Origin: Parietaria judaica
Taxonomy: Eukaryota > Streptophyta > Magnoliopsida > Rosales > Urticaceae
Assembly: GCA_954871525.1 (NCBI GenBank)
Contig: OX940865.1
Coordinates: 16,630,606 to 16,694,605 of the forward strand
Length of the DNA: 64,000 nt
Direction of reading: 5' to 3'
Shown here: in pieces, positions 24,625 to 37,939 of the stretch
Layout: each line of letters begins with the position of its first letter
How positions within the stretch are numbered: position 1 is the first letter of the stretch
The notes under the pieces: generated by a model
What the model saw: only the letters and a program-made list of their open reading frames with translations
The model's database searches: none
Told to the model about the DNA's origin: nothing
Translations under genes and position numbers: made by a program

Positions 24625-26993
24625 TATTCTTATTAGTTCGTTATCGAGTGAGATTAATATACTCAATATTAGACTATCGTGAATCAATTAAGAAGTAAAG
24701 TACTTGAAGACAAATTTGGATGACAATCCTAAAAATATATATCTTATGTAAAATTAATAAAGCTACCGCAAAACAAATTATGTGTTACGCACATGTTAAT
24801 ATCTTTTAGCGTTTTTAACGACTAGGGATTGAACGTCGAATTTTGGAAGTTTAAGGTGCATTTCTACTCTTAATACAACTAAGTAATGAAATATATGGTG
24901 AAAATTAAAGACGTAGCATTACGTTAAGAAATAATAAAATAAAATTAGATTATTAAAATTATTAATTGATAGAATATTAATTTAAAGTAGTAATCTTGAA
25001 TAAGACAAAAATATAATATAGTTAAAATTATTGATTCATTAGTATTTTTAATTTCCGATAGTGAATGTGAATACCTTTATTCTATATACAACATTATAAG
25101 CATATAAAAGATAATAATTGAAGCATATTCGGAGCAATTGATATATGTAGCGCAACAGGTCAATATACTTTTTTTTAATCATAAAATTACGAAAAAAACA
25201 TGTAAATCAAACCGATTTGATTTTTCTCTCTTACAATAGTCAATGAATACGTGCTATACTTCAAGTGTCTACATTAATGTTGCTAATAAATACATGTTGC
25301 GCACCATATATAATAAGTGTACGATCTTTTTTTAATTAGATAAGTGATTGTTAAATGAATGAATCCGAATAAAATTAATAGAGTATCTGGAAAATTATTA
25401 TATAAACATGATTATTTTTATGTTTAACTATACGATAGTATGTTTGAGAATGAATAACAACATCCTAACTAACACTTATTAATTTCCAATAAATAATTTT
25501 TCTTTGGAAGACTCATTCTTTCAAGCTATCCTACTAAAAAAAGCTTCTAGAAAAACTTGTTTGAATCTAATGATCCCTTTAATCACTCTCAAGGGTTCAG
25601 TAATATCCCAAGAGACTTGAAATTGTAAAATAACTAGTTTATAAGATAACGGAGATTTGAAGGCTCACTCTAGAGGTGTCAAGTGGATTGGACCCACCCG
25701 TCACGCTAAATAACGAGTTTTGTCTTTATAGTTCGACTTTACTTGTTTTGTTCTTATGTAGTTTTTCCATCAAGCAAGTCCTACACAATAATTAAAGGAT
25801 TTTAGGTAAAAAAAAATATAGGCTTCTTAAATTATTGTGAGATGAAATACAAATATATTATTAATATTTTGTAAGTTATTTTTTTTATATACACAAAAAG
25901 AATTATTTACTGTGCACATTTGGGTGGCCCAAATTTTTTGTTAATAGGGTCACCCACATCAACCAATTATTTGTTTTTATTAGAAATTATTATTTTGGGG
26001 AGGTCCGAGGAAGGTCAAATAATAGGGGTAATAGTTCAAAGTCATGAGCTACATACGAAAAAAAAATACAGTAAAAAACATAAATAAGATGAAACAAAAG
26101 GACAAAAAATTAATAAATGTTTGTTATTTATTTATGCCTTTCATAGGTGAACAAACTGATGTAATATTTGAGGATTTTTTCTATGACATTTACCATTTTA
26201 AGATTCGCTACACATAATTATTATACAAAGAAGTAATGAGATCCAAGAACACATAAATAACACTGGTAGAATTCTTACAATTCATATAAAAACCGAAAAC
26301 CATATTTTAATATTGTTCAATTTTAACCACTTTAATTTGGTTTGTGATTTTCATCCGTGACAATTTAATCGGTTTACGGAACACATAAAAAATTCTATCA
26401 ACGATTTTGTGTTTTACCTTAAGCCGAGGAGAACAATGATTAAAACAAAAGCAGTTCCAAAGTTGAGGAGAAATTGGCAATCTTCTCCAAATTTTATTTT
26501 GATGTAGTTTTACCCCTGAATTTTTATTTGTCCTCCTCCGTAATCAAAAGAAATACACTGATTTGAATACGAAAATATGCCGTAAAAGCAATTTTATCTT
26601 TTCAAGTTTTCGGTTTTCTTTTAAAAACATCAAAATACAGTGTTCGGTCTATTATCTGTAACTCAGTGAAAGTTGAATAACAAAGTACAGCAAAAATAAA
26701 AGTTCGATGGCAGAAGTGCCTGTAAGTGAAAGTCTAAAGAGCAGATTGTACTAAAATAAAATTCAAAAGGCATAATTGCACACTGTAAAAAGATTTGAGG
26801 GGTCGCTGCCAATTACTCCTTTTATTATTATTCAACACACCTTACTTATTGCTTGTATACATGGAGAGAGTAAATGCTACCTTTTAACATATATTACTGT
26901 ATTTCTATATATCAATATGTGACAGGAACAATAAATTTGTAAAGTAAACAATATGAGCGTCGATAAGGCAAAATTATCAGCACGTACGGAGAA
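24625..26993. other. AT-rich intergenic region 3' of the phosphatase gene
   Basis: No gene was seen. A weak inverted pair (GGAGAAATTGGCA near 26470 and TGCCAATTACTCC near 26807-26819) hints at a decayed ~350-bp MITE. Confidence 0.4.
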
Positions 26994-29900
26994 TTAGTTA
27001 GAGATATTGTCCGTGTCCCGTACTATTTGCATTGAAGGAAGAACTATTGCCGCCACTGGCTTGTCGGGGTAGCCACCGCCTTCGTCAATAATCAGCCTGA
27101 GGCCTTCGATGTGAAGCTTTCCGTGGTGACCGCTCACTACGATTGTCGGAGTCTCAGCCAGTTCCTATGCAACATAAAAACCGACTTCTATGTTATTATG
27201 ACAACGTTTGAAAACGCACTAAAAACTTGAATCAAAACCTTAATGGTAATAATTTGGAGTTGCAACTACGCCTCTGAACTTATCGTGCTATGGCAGCTAC
27301 GCCTCTATTTTTTTTTTTTACAAGTTTTCCCCAAGTAAAATTTGGCAATCTTTCCCGGCCTAAACCCTAAGCCGTATAGTGGCCAATGAAAATGAAACAA
27401 AACTTGGATCGGAGAAGAATATCCTTGTACAATTATCGTACTTAACCGCATTAGGTAATTAGTGTTAATATTAGGTGATTAATTGCAATGATTTTCTCAA
27501 CCCAAAAGATTTCTTAGTCTACAAGGAACACAAACTCAACTAAAATGTAATGATGCTAAGGGAATGTATCAACCAAATCAGCATAACTCAGTGTCCATTT
27601 ACCATACTATCCTTAGGATTTTGTATTTTCACGGAACTGGAATTCCGGGAATACCATATTATTTCCAATTAAATGAGAGAAAAAGGTACCTTGGGGATGT
27701 CCCACACATCTTTTCTTCCACTAAGGGCCTGAACTTTAGGCACACTCGTGTCTCTCGCTCTCAAGAACTCCAACTGCTCTTTCACATCTTTGTCTCGCTC
27801 CAAACCGGCATGAACAGCGATCAATTTGCACCGTTTGATCCCGTCTTTGGTCTCTATGCACACGTCATCCTGATAAGAAGAGAAAACTTAATCAAATCTA
27901 CAGCGGTATCCTAATCAATGTTCGAAAATTACTTATGGGATGTCCATAAGGTATTCTTCAGTAGTTGAGTATTTGAACTTGTGCCCTTAACATACAAAAA
28001 TTTCTAAAACACTCATAATATATACATATATTATATATATAAATAACTAATTACGGGACAATCAGTATTCTCAAATAACAAAACAAATCTGACCTCTTCG
28101 TGGACCCAAACCATGTCAGCAAGAAACTTCTTGTGTTCATCAGGAACTGCCTTCACCAAATCTGTCGGCAACATTGTGTTAAATGACAAGATTTATTAGC
28201 ATAAACGGAAAACTACCAAAACATCGTTCACCGTTAACCAGAGCTGTCAGTTCTACCAGAGTGTCAGACCATAGTAATAAAATATAAAGGCAAATTACTA
28301 ATGAACTAGAATCATTACTTCCGAAGCAGAAATTTATTGTGCTAGTTGAAAAACCATACAATAAAGAGAATTACAAGTACAAGGTAAATTCTGAAGAATC
28401 CCAAATCGATTTACAAGAACCCGCCAAAAATTCCACAACTTCCCGTCTGGTTAGACATAAACCCAATCCACTATTATATCTATATTTACAGAAAATAAAA
28501 ACAAAAACCCCATCAAGCTAATCTGATGGAAAATCCTCAGCTATTTCACGAATTTTCAGCAGCCCGACGAGAACCGTTCCCTCGGACCTAACCTGATCAA
28601 TTCCCTCCTAACCTACACGTTAGACCCCATCCAAAACCCCTTCCAATCGAGCATACACACTGGTGTAAGTTGTATTGTTTTTTTATTATCGTGTAAGATT
28701 GAATATTATAGTAGGTACGCGATTATAAGTTGGTTTCCTTTCAGATATACAGTAAAAGATTCTCTATCTGATTATAAAGTACCCTCTTGCTAAGTTGGCT
28801 TCCTTTCAGATATATAAAGTGACCCTCTTGCTTCCTTTTATTCTCTAACCTCAAAAATTGAGTCAACACTAATAACGCTTCAATCTTTAACTTTTCTACC
28901 AAATAAAAAGCAAAACTTCCTTTTTCCCAAATCCTTTTCTTTTCTTCTTCTTTTACAAACAGAGAATCAATTAGGAAATTGGAGAGTCACCAAAAGCAAT
29001 CTCAAAAGTGTAGTCCAATCATAATTGGTACAAATAATCCAAACTAAACAATACAAATAGCAACACTTCAACACAAAATTGAGTCTTTTCCAAACACAGA
29101 ACAAGAACAAAAAATCATCTCCAAAAAGTTTAGCCTTTTTGCCCTTACTGATTCTAGGGAAATCAACAAAGAATATGCTTATGATTCTCAAAAGTGCGAT
29201 CCAAATGATTCTCTTTTCCTAACACAATAATATCAGCAATTTTGACCATATGAAGCCACAGCAAAACAAGAACAACAAGCATAACACAAACCAAATAAAA
29301 TTAACAGCAAGACCCCTCCGATCTCGCCTCTAAAGCAGAGTCGTGGTCAACGCCATATGACTCGGAAATGTGCATAGCCCTTCTTGTTGTTGAACTTATT
29401 CAATTTCCGCACACGCGAAACCAACTTTATACGTTAATAATACTAGTTTAAATACTCAACCAGCTAACTTAAATACGAAACAAGAAAGTGTATTTGATCT
29501 GCATCGCGATCCGCACATAACTTTTTTATTCTTATAAAGTGAGCGTTCCTAATTTTTGTATGTCGTATCGCTCGAGCACTATATCTCAATAATACTAGTT
29601 CAAATACTCAATTAAAGAACTGTAATCCTCCCATACTTCTAAGAGAAGTTTCAAATTTGACCTTTTTTATTTTTTATTTTTCTTCAATTTACACCTTTAA
29701 TTTTTTTACTTATATATTTTTCATTTCGTACCTTCAATTATACTCATAAGTATCCCGGCCTTATTGACATAACATAACAATAACAAGAATCTTATAAGTT
29801 ATGAATTTGGTTATCGATTCTGCCGATAAATCGTTTGCCATTATCGACTTACTAATCGGTTATCTATGAATTCATCGATGAAAAACTTATAACATATATC

Positions 29901-30490
29901 ATTAATGATATTACCGATAATGGATTAATCGGCTATCGATGGTCACAAAACAAGAGCAAACCCACGGAAGTCAACTCACCCGCAGAGCCGTGGTCAACGC
30001 CGTAGGACTCGAAGGTGGGGCCGGCATCGTAGATGGAGCCCTGATAGTCGGTCCCCTTGGCGACGTTGCGCACGGCCTTGATCTTCCCGGCCCACCTCCG
30101 GCCCTGCAGGTGCATCCCCTCGTGCCCCTCGCCGCGGAACCACCCCTCCCTCTCCTCGCTGCCCGCGAACTCGCCCCACGTGGCGCGCCACGCCTCCGCC
30201 GCGGCCGGCGCGGGCGCGACGCCGAGGAACGCCGCGAAGGCGAAGTCGTGGTTGCCGGAGAGGAAGGCGCGGCGCTGGCGCGGGTGGCGCGCGGGCAGCG
30301 AAGCGAGGAAGTCGAGCACGGCGCGCGTGTGGGGCCCGCGGTCGCAGTAGTCGCCGAGGAAGATGACGAGGGCGGTCTCGAAGGGCTCGGCGCCGACGGC
30401 GGAGCGGAGGTTGGACCAGAGGCTGAGGAGCTTGCCGTGGTAGCCGTGGATGTCGCCCACGCAGATCACCACGCGCTCTGATGACGACAT
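26994..30490 (-). CDS. RLPH2: RLPH2-type (Rhizobiales-like) metallophosphatase, complete, 4 exons
   Basis: Exons: 29980-30490, 28094-28161, 27690-27869, 26994-27164; 930 nt, 309 aa. The start is the ATG at 30488-30490. PPP-fold metal-binding motifs are in order: GDIHG (12-16), GDYCDRG (46-52), GNHD (79-82), then AVHAGLE in exon 3 and SGHHGKLH in exon 4. Other stretches that match the plant family are [30 protein letters not shown] and [11 protein letters not shown]. Plant RLPH2 is reported to be a soluble phosphatase that acts on phosphotyrosine despite its PPP fold. Exon 1 is very GC-rich compared with the AT-rich introns and neighbours. All introns are GT-AG with consistent phases. Intron 1 contains a relic copy of the end of exon 1. 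Confidence 0.92.
29335..29366 (-). pseudogene. Relic duplicate of the 3' end of RLPH2 exon 1, in intron 1
   Basis: On the minus strand about 28 of 32 bases match the end of exon 1; it would encode [10 protein letters not shown], where the gene has [10 protein letters not shown]. There is no GT donor at the equivalent place, so it is unlikely to be a working alternative exon. Confidence 0.6.
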
Positions 30491-31044
30491 CTTCCTGATC
30501 CTTCCTCGGTCTACGCTCCAACTCTATTCTTTCTTTTTCGATGGTAATTTTGTTGTCGTTTCTTAAGTTTTTGTCGCAAGCTCAATACAATTTTTTCCCA
30601 CAAATTTCAACGCCCTTTTTAAGTCATTATATTAATATGATGGGTTGTTAAGAGGAATAGCCAATCTTGAAAGTGAATTTAGCAAAATAGTCAAATTTTA
30701 GTTAATTTTGTAAACTAGCCAATTAATCATTTAAGTGAACTTTTAATTACATTCTTACCCTTAATAATAAAAAACGAAATTAAAAATAAATACAAATTAA
30801 CCACGTAATTTGTGGGTTATTAATCTGAAAAAATCAATGACATTTATTATGAATAATTATATTAATTATGAATTCATTTATTTTCATTAATTGAAAATAT
30901 TGCTATTAATTGAAATAGCTATTAATATGGTAACAACCAAAACTAAACCCCCTTTTTTTTGTATAATTCAAATTTTAAATTCAAAACATTCATAAAATTT
31001 TCGGATTTTTTTATTATAAATATCAACAAATTAAAGACGCTCAT

Positions 31045-31197
31045 TAACGCAAATCAACAACGAATCAACGTAAATTAACAACGAATTAACGTAAATTAAC
31101 AACGAATTTACAATGAATTAACAACGAACTTACGTTAATTCGTAAATTAACAACGAATTAACGTAAATTAACAACGAATCAACGTAAATTAACAATC
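31045..31197. repeat. Tandem repeat of ~18-20 bp units
   Basis: Repeated units built on AACGTAAATTAACAACGAAT, with one unit inverted in the middle near 31129-31145. It lies beside the captured gene fragment inside the Pack-MULE-like element. Confidence 0.8.
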
Positions 31198-31684
31198 AAA
31201 ATAAAAGTGGAATAATGATGGGCGACTTCAGGCCATTAACGAAACCTTCGCTCCCGCGCCCGGTCAATTCAGTATTGTCCTCGACGACGGACACCATCGG
31301 AGCCATCCTCGCCGGCCATCCGATCAGGTACCCTTCCCACGATGCCCTCGGCTCGTCAAAGGAGAAGCGACGGCACTCGTCGAGCGACATCCGAGCTGCA
31401 ATGTTGACAGAGAATCTCAGATCTGTGTCGCAAGATCTGCGCTCACCGCCGAAACCATACTCCCCGACCTCCGACTGCGTTTCCCTCGCCCTCGCTCCGT
31501 CATTGTTTCTAGTCACCGAATCGCCATTCTCTACGAGGAGCTTCTTCTTATTCGGCTTTCGCCTCCATTTCGCGAATTTCTTCCTCAGATCTGAAGCCCT
31601 GCGCTGTGAGTCGGCCGCGACGTCGTCGGATCTCGGGCCTCCGGAGCACGATTTGCTCCGTCGGAGCTCCGACCAGCTCCGCTA
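31196..31684 (-). pseudogene. Captured fragment of an OCTOPUS-like (DUF740) gene
   Basis: Open on the minus strand for about 160 codons. It includes KKFAKWRRKPNKKK, ETQSEVGEYGFG, RRSCDTDLRFS, RFSFDEPRASWEGYLIG and APMVSVVEDN. These match, in order, the central conserved block of the plant OCTOPUS/OPS-like membrane-associated proteins involved in phloem development. There is no plausible ATG, promoter or flanking exon, and the N-terminal zinc-binding-like part and the C terminus are missing. The whole block sits between the inverted ends of a MULE-like element, so it is best read as captured DNA. It may be transcribed as a chimera. Confidence 0.7.
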
Positions 31685-31708
31685 GCGGCGGCGACGGAAG
31701 CCTCGAAG

Positions 31709-31710
<2 letters not shown>

Positions 31711-31777
<67 letters not shown>
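31711..31777. repeat. (GA)n microsatellite
   Basis: About 33 uninterrupted GA dinucleotides, directly beside the captured OCTOPUS-like fragment. Confidence 0.97.
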
Positions 31778-31780
<3 letters not shown>

Positions 31781-32045
31781 CGATGGAATTTTTAAAGTTG
31801 ATTTGTTTTTTTTTTTAATTAAACTAATAAATAATCAGTTACCATGATTTGTGGGATAATGATAATTACCTATTTAATTAATTACGAAAATAATAAACGA
31901 AATTGATTAATTAAAGGGTATTTTAGTATTAAAATTTGAATTAAATATGACACCTCATGTTAATTGGCTAGTTTACAAAATTAACCAAAGTTTGGCTAGT
32001 TTGCAAAATCAAAGTTTCAATTTGGCTATTTGGTGCAATTTCTCT

Positions 32046-33910
32046 AAAATGATAACTTTCGCCCCTTTACTAGTGGACCGGCACCGCAGTGATGTTAAAA
32101 AAATGCTAAATTAAATAATTTTCGTTATCGACTGTTATTGAAAAACATACAATTACAGCAAACAATTTTATTATGTAATATAATTTACGGATTTTTTTTA
32201 AATATAATTAGATAAATTTTGAGATTAAATGCAAAATTAAATATTATGTATAAAAATTTGATAAAGAAAATTTTCGAACATGTAAGAGATAGATTAGTAA
32301 TAGCAAATTACAATTACAATGACGTTAATATAGTTTTCATCACCATTTACAATTTATAAATTATAATGAGAGTCACAAAATTATTAGTCTAAATTAACGT
32401 GTTTATATTATATTTAAATATCACAAATTAATTTATATAGTTATAACATTTAGAAATTAACACACTCAAACAATGAGAGTGATCAGACAGCTATCAACAA
32501 TTTTTTTTTTATTAATAATAGCAATATAAAATATAAACATGGTATAATTATTATTTTTTAAACATTTTCAAATATTATTTTATGCAAATAATTGACTAAT
32601 TTTTTTTTAAAAAAAATTCACATCAGAAAAGGCATTTTATAACAACATACCTACCTACATGTCTAGTTTGGAAATCAACCACTAAGAAACACATTTAAAA
32701 CATTTGTACGTAGTTGAAAAAAAAAAATCACAAACAAAAGAAAATAATAGATGAAAAAAAATATGAATCATGGCACAATTAATTTTTTTAAGCTATATTA
32801 TATGTCAATCTAATATAATGTGAAATACAATAAAATTCAAACACTTGAATTATATCAAGATATGAAATCAAATAAAATGTACACAATTTCCTTCTTTTCC
32901 TTTTAATAATACTATGTTAAAAACTATAAAAATAATAACTCTTTAAGTCTTTATATTAAAATGATAACTCTTTAAGTCTTTATTTCTATCAAAAACTACA
33001 ATCATACCTTTATTTTTTTTTATATAAATTACAGTTGTGCTTTACTACTTTATATATATATATGTTTTAAATTGTATCTAAAACTGTTATTTTTATATAT
33101 AATGAGATTTGTAATATATATTTATATAGTTTCAGTATTGAATTTATATAAAAACTTATCAGTGAATTTTATGAAAAATTCATCCATAAACTCGTAGAAT
33201 AAAACTATCGATTTTTCTTCGATATCATTAATTACACACTAGAACTAGAAAATTAAGAGTGTAGATAACTTAAACAATTTTTGTTTTGTTTTAAATGTAA
33301 TAATTTTTTGCACTTGTTTTCAATTTTAATTTGATACAAATTTTAATTTTCATTTTAAATTAAAAAATTAGAAAATCTATACGGTACATGATTTAAATTT
33401 TGTTTCTTGAAACAATTTGATTTTCTTAAACTATAATAAGATATAAATATAATTACGTGAAAAAGTTATAAGTACTGTATTAATATTTAATATACTCGAA
33501 TGAAAGAAAGAAAAAAAGTTCAATAATTTGAAACGACATGAAAATAATAATCGAAAAAACTAGCACCAACAAACTGATCTTTTATCCAAACAACACATTT
33601 TAGATACACTTTTTATTTTCTTCCTTTTAAGTGCCAATAGTCCCTTGTTATGTGAAATAATTTATCAAACCAACATGCAATTCTAGGTATTACTAGGTCA
33701 CTTGTTATGTGACCTCAAATCTATTTTCTTTGGTGACTTATATCTTCCATGTAACTTACGACACATGTTAAAAAAAATATATAATTATAAAAAAAATACA
33801 TAAAACATAAAAAATCACATGTACAAGACAAAAACAGAAACGGAAAAACAACAAAAGAACGATGAACAATCACAACTACAAGAGCAAGAGTAAACGACCA
33901 ATTATATCAT
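32046..33910. other. Very AT-rich intergenic region
   Basis: No open frame of note and no recognisable element. It lies 3' of the P450 remnant. Confidence 0.5.
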
Positions 33911-34531
33911 CTACATGCTCATAGACGCAGTTCTGTAAGGGACCGGAATCAAGTATAGTTCATCTTTAAGACGAACGGTCAAACCGAAACTCTCGTCGGA
34001 ACTATTACGGGAACGAATCCCATCGGGAAGTTTCCAATCAAAGTGGAACAACAAATGGGCAAGAGGAAGCTTAATAGTAGACATGGCAAACGACATTCCG
34101 GGACACATCCTTCTTCCGGCACCAAACGGGATGAACTCGAAGTCAGTCCCTTTACAGTCAACTTCACTGTTGATGAATCTTCCGGGATGGAACTTTTCGG
34201 AATCAGCCCAATATCTCGAGTCTCTCCCAATCGCCCAAGCGTTGATTACAATACTAGTGTCTACAGGAATGTCGTACCCTCTTATCACGCACCTTTCTAT
34301 GGTTTCTCTCGGGACAAGTACCGCTGGAGGGTGCAGTCTGAGCGTCTCTTTGATGACGTACTCCAAGTAGTTCAGTTCATGGAGGTGTTCTTCGTCAACC
34401 TTACTCGCTCCGCTAAACACTCGTCTCACCTCAGCTTGAGCCTTTTCCATCACTGTAGGGTTTCCCATCAACTCAAACATCGCCCACTCTATAGTTGTCG
34501 ACGAGGGTTCGCTTCCTCCGGTGAGCATATC
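33911..34531 (-). pseudogene. Orphan last exon of a CYP71-clan cytochrome P450
   Basis: 206 codons ending in a stop at 33911. It contains the I-helix DMLTGGSEPSSTTIEWAM, the K-helix KETLR, a PERF-like FHPGRF (Glu replaced by Gly) and the intact haem loop FIPFGAGRRMCPG, followed by the usual C-terminal hydrophobic segment. The exon begins after an AG at the point where CYP71-type genes have their single intron. The frame stays open to an ATG at 34639, but those extra residues are not P450-like. No first exon (membrane anchor, proline hinge, B-C helices) could be found up to 37 kb. It is probably a truncated duplicate. A first exon lost behind a very long intron is the alternative. Confidence 0.8.
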
Positions 34532-34641
34532 CTTATAAACAAAAATTGAAGCAATTTCAGCTATGGACTGACGCACGTTGTTGCAAATAGGGGCAATTTC
34601 CTCTCTAAACTTAAAATTTCTCAAAAATTTAATTACCATAG

Positions 34642-34681
<40 letters not shown>

Positions 34682-37282
34682 GCTCAATATCTCTGTTTAA
34701 AATTTCTACACTCGAATATGTTTAATATATATGGCTGCTAATATTTTCTCTTTGATCCAATTTGTATTTATCCTGGCAGTATTGACAAAGAGATGAACGA
34801 TTAACATGTAATTTAGGGGTGGCAATTTATTGGGACCGAACACCATATACGACGTGGTTATGATACGTTGAAAATAGGTTTGCGTTAAACATAAATAGAT
34901 TTGTGTCCAGCGTCACATGAATAACTACGGCACGAACAAGTCAACACGATGGAACCTAGTTAAATACTATTAATTAAGGAATTTAATGTATTATATGTGT
35001 TACTAAGTGTAGTAATACTCATTATCCATGAATATTTTTATGTTTTTATATATTATTAATTATGTTGTTCTATTGATGAATATATAATTAATTTTAAAAT
35101 TTTAGATAATATAGTTAAATAAATTAAGTTAAAAGATTTTAAAATGAAGTAATTTATCAAGTAAAATACCCAAACAGGTAAATGTAGTTAGCAACAAGAT
35201 TGTTCATTTGCAAATTCAATGAAATCAATCCATTTAGTAATGAATGAAAAAAAAAAATAATATAGTTAGCCAAACAGCAAGGTATTAAATTTCTCGAATA
35301 TCCATCGGTATGCCCATCGAAAATCTTTTTTCGAGGATATGGGAAACGATATATCCATCGGCATACCCATCGATTTACCTATCGAGGTACTCATCGACAA
35401 GCGATAAGCCCGTAAAATGAAAAGTGCAAAACGACATCGGCAAGAGATATTTAAAACCTTGGCCAATAGCATGAAATCAAATCATTTATTCAAAGTGGGT
35501 AAAAATTATTCATTAGTAGGAGTTTACCCTAAATTCATTACTTGAAATTAAACAAAAGAATCCAAAACGTAAATCTGAGGACTAAGAATAAACCCTAAAT
35601 TCATTACTTGAATTGAAGAAAATAAACCCTAAATTAATTACTTGTATATGCAATTACCGTAAAAAAAATAAACCCTAAATTCATTACTTAATTTGAAGAA
35701 AACGTTGCTGTGACAGTGTCGGTGCAAGAAGGAAGAAGAAGCTTCATGGCGCTGGACAAGAAGGCCTCCTCGTGGGACTGGTCTACCGTGAACCAATTCT
35801 CCGAAAGGAGGATAGTGAGAAGGAAATAAATAGGGAAGAAGATTATAGTCAACAACTACTCGATTGACTTCTACACACTAATACACGTTTTAAATTACTA
35901 TTTACTTTAAAATTATTAATTAAAACACTATTAAACATAGTAAAAAAATATTTTAAAAAAGTTGGGGGTGACATTTATCACCCCCACCATCAAGTGGTCC
36001 CGTCCCTATTTGTATGGTAGATAACTGTTATAAATTCGTAAGTACAATCACAAAACTATCTATTTAAATATTGATTTGATTTGATTTTTATTTTCAAATA
36101 TTGATTAAACATGATCAGATAATCCAAAATGTACTGATTAATAGGAATAAAAAAGATTTATTGCGTTTGGAAGCGATTTGTATTTTTATTTTGTGTTTGC
36201 ATTTTTAATTTTCTAAAACAACTTTATAAAAATATTATGAAAATGTGATTGATTATTGTTTTGTTTCACTGTTTTTTGAAAATAAAAAATAAAACAGTGT
36301 TTGGTTAAGCTTTTGTAAATTAATTTTAAAGTTAAATTAAGTAATGCCGTATTGACCAAGTTTAATATTGATTAATTACCAAGATCCAAAAGTAGAGGAC
36401 CCATATATATATATATATATAAACATAACCAAACGGAGTCAAAATTATATGTAACGTAAGATTATGCCATTAGAAAATACACAAGTTTACGCAAAAACTT
36501 ATATGTACAATAATTTATATATATATAAATACAAAATATCACATATCATAATTAATTTTGGAAGAAGAAAAAAGATAGTATAAATCAAGAAGAAATAAGC
36601 ACTAAAAATATTATTACAAAAATATATATTTTAATTGAGGAGAGAGAGTATTAAATTAGGTGAGAGTTCAAGAAAGAAAATGAAAACATCAAAAAAGATG
36701 TTTTTATTTTCATGTGTAAAGTTAATAAAATGAAAAGTTATTTTGAGAAAATATTTTATGAAAAATATAACCGATCATGTTTTTAATGGAATATTCTAGG
36801 TATTTTTTCTCGAAAGGTAAATACGTTTTGCCAAAACGCTTCCAAACAGCTAGAATATTTTAATGGTCAAAGTAGATAATAGTACTAATTAATAGGGGAG
36901 ATTTGTTATAATTTGCTACTTTTAAGGAATTTTTTTAATAAAAAATATAGAACAAATTTTACTAATTTATAAAAATTTTAATTTATGAATTGGAATTGTA
37001 ATTTAGTCCACACATCAATTTTTTGGTAGTTATGATTACCATAATTAGAAATGAGTATTTCTTTGAAACTTTGAGCCATAAATGAGTATATGCCTCATTT
37101 ACCCATTAGAAAAAAATGTTATTATTTTGTTAATTGACAATTAAAAGACAAAATCCACACAAAATCATAAAAGAAATGGCATTTCCACTGTTTCTAGTAC
37201 GGAAGACCGAGTCCACTAATTTAGTACATACATAATTTTGCAATGTCCATATGAAGAATAGCGATGTCAATTTAGAAATATG
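34532..37282. other. Intergenic region between the P450 remnant and PDR-B
   Basis: Contains a (TA)n run at 34644-34674 and a TAGGGGTGGCAATTTATTGG hAT-like end at 34814 with no right partner found. An isolated 27-codon plus-strand frame at 35744 has no known relatives. Nothing else was recognised. Confidence 0.4.
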
Positions 37283-37939
37283 TAGGGGTGTAACCGGATA
37301 TCCGGTTTTTCGGAACTATCCGAATCCGGATCCAAAAAACCGGATATCCGAAAATAGGTATCCGGATCCGGATCCGAAAAACCGGATATCCGGATTTTCG
37401 GATATCTGTTTTCAAAACCCGGATCCGGATAATATCCGAATATCCAGATCCGGTTTTTATTTATTAAAAAAAAAGTTGATTTTAACGACTAAAAAACCCG
37501 TACAAGTCTCATATTTTCCCGTTGTCCAAAAAACCGAACAAATCTAATACATATTATCACATAATACATATAAAATTAAAAATGCATTCAAATCCCCGTC
37601 TTCATTCCGCACCATCTTTTCTTCATTCCCGTGCATCATCAAGCGTCAACATCATCATCAACTCCAAGAGATATGACAATTAAAAAAAAAGCATCACAAA
37701 TAAATAAGTACTCCGAAGTCCTAACATAAAAAAAAAAAAAAAATAATTAAAATATTAAAATAAACCGGGTTTTAAACCGGATCCGGATATCCGGATCTTT
37801 AAATACCAAAACCCTTATCCGAATCCGATTTTAAATCCGTATCCGGATTTCAGATTCGGATTCGGATTTGGATTTTAAAATCAGATGCGGGTGCGGGTGC
37901 GGATTTAAAACCGGATTCCGAGTTTTAATTACAGCCCTA
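37283..37939. mobile_element. 657-bp hAT-type MITE beside the 3' end of PDR-B
   Basis: Ends TAGGGGTGTAAC and, on the minus strand, TAGGGCTGTAAT. It is flanked by an exact 8-bp duplication, GAAATATG (37275-37282 and 37940-37947), as expected for hAT. The interior is rich in CCGGAT/ATCCGG words. The paralogous position next to PDR-C (near 48054-48061) holds a single GAAATATG and no insertion. Confidence 0.9.

Larger units (their letters stand above)
30651..32045. mobile_element. Pack-MULE-like element (~1.4 kb) carrying a gene fragment
   Basis: The two ends are imperfect inverted copies over about 130 bp: the core GTTAATTTTGTAAACTAGCC appears at the left on the plus strand and at the right on the minus strand. 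Repeated TAGCCAA motifs flank it. The interior switches abruptly from AT-rich to GC-rich and holds a fragment of an OCTOPUS-like gene, a tandem repeat and a GA microsatellite. No clear target duplication was found, so the exact ends are uncertain. Confidence 0.65.

Noticed and set aside
29939..30481. 180-codon plus-strand frame opposite RLPH2 exon 1
   Set aside because: A shadow produced by the GC-rich exon; the minus strand carries all the phosphatase motifs.
31215..31685. 156-codon plus-strand frame in the Pack-MULE-like element
   Set aside because: The minus strand, not this one, matches the OCTOPUS-like block.
35744..35829. Small plus-strand frame in the P450/PDR-B interval
   Set aside because: Only 27 codons, no homologue recognised and no splice or promoter context.
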